From: SKUL01 sp964487545
GTDB lineage: Bacteria > Bacteroidota > Bacteroidia > Flavobacteriales_D > SKUL01
Assembly (NCBI GenBank): GCA_964487545.1
Contig: CAZARI010000054.1
Coordinates: 1 to 15,716 of the forward strand
Length of the DNA: 15,716 bases
Reading direction: 5' to 3'
Shown here: positions 14,429 through 15,716 of the stretch, in pieces
How the letters are laid out: each line of letters begins with the position of its first letter
Numbering within the stretch: the first letter of the stretch is position 1
The notes under the pieces: generated by a model
What the model was told of the DNA's origin: nothing
Databases searched by the model: none
The model's input: the letters and a program-made list of their open reading frames with translations, nothing else
Made by a program: the position numbers and the translations under genes

Positions 14429-15442
14429 ATGAAAAAGCTACTACTAATTACAATGTTTTGTTGCGCAGGAACCTGTATTTGGGCACAATATCTCCCGACA
14501 CTGGAGGATGAGAAAACCTGGATGATATCTAACTACTATCACCACCTATGGGACTGGAGATTTATGGCAGAGATATATCTTGACGGAGAGGAAGTGTTTG
14601 AAGGTGTGACATACAAAGTGTTAAAAGTCTATTCAGAAGTTTATTGGGATGTCACCTTCGGATTGATTCGTGAAGACACTCTGGCTGGTCAATTGTGGTT
14701 TAGATCTCACCTACACTGGGATCAGAATTATATGGGCACATCCCGGGAGGTGCTATTAGCAGATTATTCTCTACAACCCGGGGACGAATTTTATTACACC
14801 TATTTTCGTACTTATGCTGTAGATGCTGGTGAGTTTATTTTTATTACAGACTCATTGTTGCTTGAGGTAGAAGAAGCGAGTGAAGTTAATGGGCGCATTT
14901 ACATACAACTAAATACGCTGAGCGACGAAGCTCAAAACTTTTTTAATTATAATTATTACTATAACCCTGCATTCCAATATCCGGCAGTTAGTCAAGTTCC
15001 GCTTCATTTCATCGAGGGTATTGGTCCTTCTTTTGGTTTGAGTACACAGTGTTTACCCGTACTAAATGATCAACATCCAGAAGACCCGTACCTGCTTTGT
15101 GCTTATGTCGATGGGATGCTAGTCTGGAATGACCCCTATGTAGATAGTTGTTATTACGAAAACGAACTTCCGTTAGTAACCGCAATAAACGATGAGAGCA
15201 GGTATAGCGATAACGAAAGTATTATGTACCCCAATCCAGTACATGATGTACTATATTTCAAAACTTTGAATGAGTTGCCGCTGCGTGTTCAATTATCCGA
15301 TCTTTCAGGAAAAATCCTGATTGATAAAATAGTCAATCCCACTACTGAAAGTATACCTGTACAACATTTACCTCAAGGAACTTACATTGTTCGGATAATT
15401 TCCCAATTAAAACCTCATTCTCAATTAATCCTAAAACTATAA
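14429..15442 (+). CDS. T9SS type A sorting-domain protein, function unknown
   Basis: A 337-residue predicted secreted protein. The signal peptide MKKLLLITMFCCAGTCIWA is followed by QYLP. The last ~73 residues (about 265-337), starting MYPNPVHDVLYF and running through VQLSDLSGKILIDK and LPQGTYIVRI to the end QLILKL, form a Por-type C-terminal sorting domain, which sends proteins across the outer membrane through the type IX secretion system. The body (20-260) is rich in Tyr, Asp, Glu and Trp and I recognise no enzyme family. Similar layouts occur in many Bacteroidota cargo proteins of unknown role. The gene uses A/T-ending codons more than those to its left. No TAnnTTTG box is seen in the ~60 nt upstream. 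A 59-codon secreted-peptide gene follows 4 nt later. Confidence 0.9.
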   Translation: MKKLLLITMFCCAGTCIWAQYLPTLEDEKTWMISNYYHHLWDWRFMAEIYLDGEEVFEGVTYKVLKVYSEVYWDVTFGLIREDTLAGQLWFRSHLHWDQNYMGTSREVLLADYSLQPGDEFYYTYFRTYAVDAGEFIFITDSLLLEVEEASEVNGRIYIQLNTLSDEAQNFFNYNYYYNPAFQYPAVSQVPLHFIEGIGPSFGLSTQCLPVLNDQHPEDPYLLCAYVDGMLVWNDPYVDSCYYENELPLVTAINDESRYSDNESIMYPNPVHDVLYFKTLNELPLRVQLSDLSGKILIDKIVNPTTESIPVQHLPQGTYIVRIISQLKPHSQLILKL

Positions 15443-15446
15443 TACC

Positions 15447-15626
15447 ATGAAATTAGTTTTAGCAATTGCCTTAGCATGTATTTGCTCCACTTTATTAACT
15501 AATGCTCAAACTGTTGATTTTCGCGGAGCTGAAAATATTTACGACATGATGGCTATATATGGGCAGACCGGAAATGTTGACATACCTGACAGTACGAAAG
15601 GAGCAATTAATAAAGAAACGGAATAA
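15447..15626 (+). CDS. Small secreted peptide (59 aa), function unknown
   Basis: An intact 59-residue open frame, ATG at 15447 to TAA at 15624-15626. MKLVLAIALACICSTLLTNA is a well-formed signal peptide, with likely cleavage before QTVDFRG, leaving about 39 residues rich in acidic and polar side chains (ENIYDMMAIYGQTGNVDI then PDSTKGAINKETE). It starts 4 nt after the stop of the T9SS cargo gene, so the two are probably co-transcribed. It has no sorting domain of its own, so it may stay in the periplasm, act as a partner of the cargo protein, or be the surviving 5' part of a longer gene. I do not recognise a family. Confidence 0.65.
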   Translation: MKLVLAIALACICSTLLTNAQTVDFRGAENIYDMMAIYGQTGNVDIPDSTKGAINKETE

Positions 15627-15642
15627 CGGCTTACTTCCCAAG

Positions 15643-15663
15643 TACGTAAATAGACTACGTAGT
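15643..15663. repeat. TACGTA pair and 10-bp palindrome
   Basis: TACGTA occurs at 15643-15648 and 15656-15661, and the second lies inside the perfect palindrome ACTACGTAGT (15654-15663). The pair can form a 6-bp stem with a 7-nt loop, with flanking mismatches. It lies just after the small-peptide stop; a role as terminator or binding site is only a guess. Confidence 0.35.
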
Positions 15664-15668
15664 GGCTT

Positions 15669-15691
15669 ATTTTGTTTGCAGTAAACAAAAT
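15669..15691. terminator. 9-bp perfect inverted repeat, terminator-like
   Basis: ATTTTGTTT-GCAGT-AAACAAAAT is a perfect 9-bp stem with a 5-nt loop between the small-peptide stop (15626) and a possible next gene (15700). The stem is A/T-rich and no separate T-run follows on the plus strand, so it may be a weak terminator or an operator for the downstream gene. Confidence 0.4.
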
Positions 15692-15699
15692 CAAAAGTT

Positions 15700-15716
15700 A
15701 TGAAGAATTATAAGAG
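15700..15716 (+). CDS. Possible start of a further gene, cut by the window edge
   Basis: ATGAAGAATTATAAGAG encodes MKNYK plus an incomplete Arg-type codon. A basic, Lys-rich N terminus is what a further signal-peptide protein would have, and the spacing after the inverted repeat is reasonable. Only five codons are visible, so this is weak. Confidence 0.25.

Overview
The window looks like part of a Bacteroidota chromosome (Flavobacteriia-like or a near relative). Four things support this. The left edge is the 5' end of a minus-strand 16S rRNA gene with a Bacteroidota-type start. Promoters fit the Bacteroidota pattern TAnnTTTG (-7) with TTG about 19-21 nt upstream (-33), and strong Shine-Dalgarno sequences are absent. 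One gene ends in a type IX secretion (T9SS) C-terminal sorting domain. Several products are predicted lipoproteins or secreted proteins.

Layout. Positions 1-53 are the 16S rRNA 5' end (minus). Positions 54-650 have no convincing gene: they hold the rRNA leader (boxA-like element and stem-loop) and four tandem promoters, all firing left into the rRNA operon. Positions 697-1428 are a minus-strand SDR oxidoreductase, divergent across 32 bp from a small outer-membrane barrel-like protein (1461-2015). That gene converges on purL (2031-4277, minus), the large FGAM synthase subunit of purine biosynthesis. A 122-bp divergent region follows, with a purL -7 box, a 13-bp palindrome, and a -7 box ending 4 nt before the next start codon.

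Positions 4400-8758 are a tight plus-strand operon: a polytopic membrane protein (Wzy/GT-C-like, uncertain), a YdfG-like SDR, an exported YtcJ-like amidohydrolase with a lipobox, and a secreted CAP-domain protein. The gaps are 3 and 20 nt, then a 29-nt overlap. Next come a long-chain acyl-CoA synthetase (8872-10647), a small lipoprotein with a carboxypeptidase-regulatory-like fold (10723-11157) and a SCO1/SenC copper chaperone (11219-11890). The last converges on recG (minus, start best placed at 14015).

The right end (14100-15716) looks more A+T-rich and sparser: a region of broken short frames, a hairpin, a T9SS cargo protein of unknown function, a 59-residue secreted peptide gene 4 nt behind it, more inverted repeats and a possible next gene start.

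Most genes are housekeeping or generic and do not form one pathway. The most notable observations are the four-promoter rRNA array, the near-leaderless operon with an operator-like palindrome, and the secreted cargo/peptide pair at the right edge. I see no CRISPR array, tRNA, insertion sequence or defence system.
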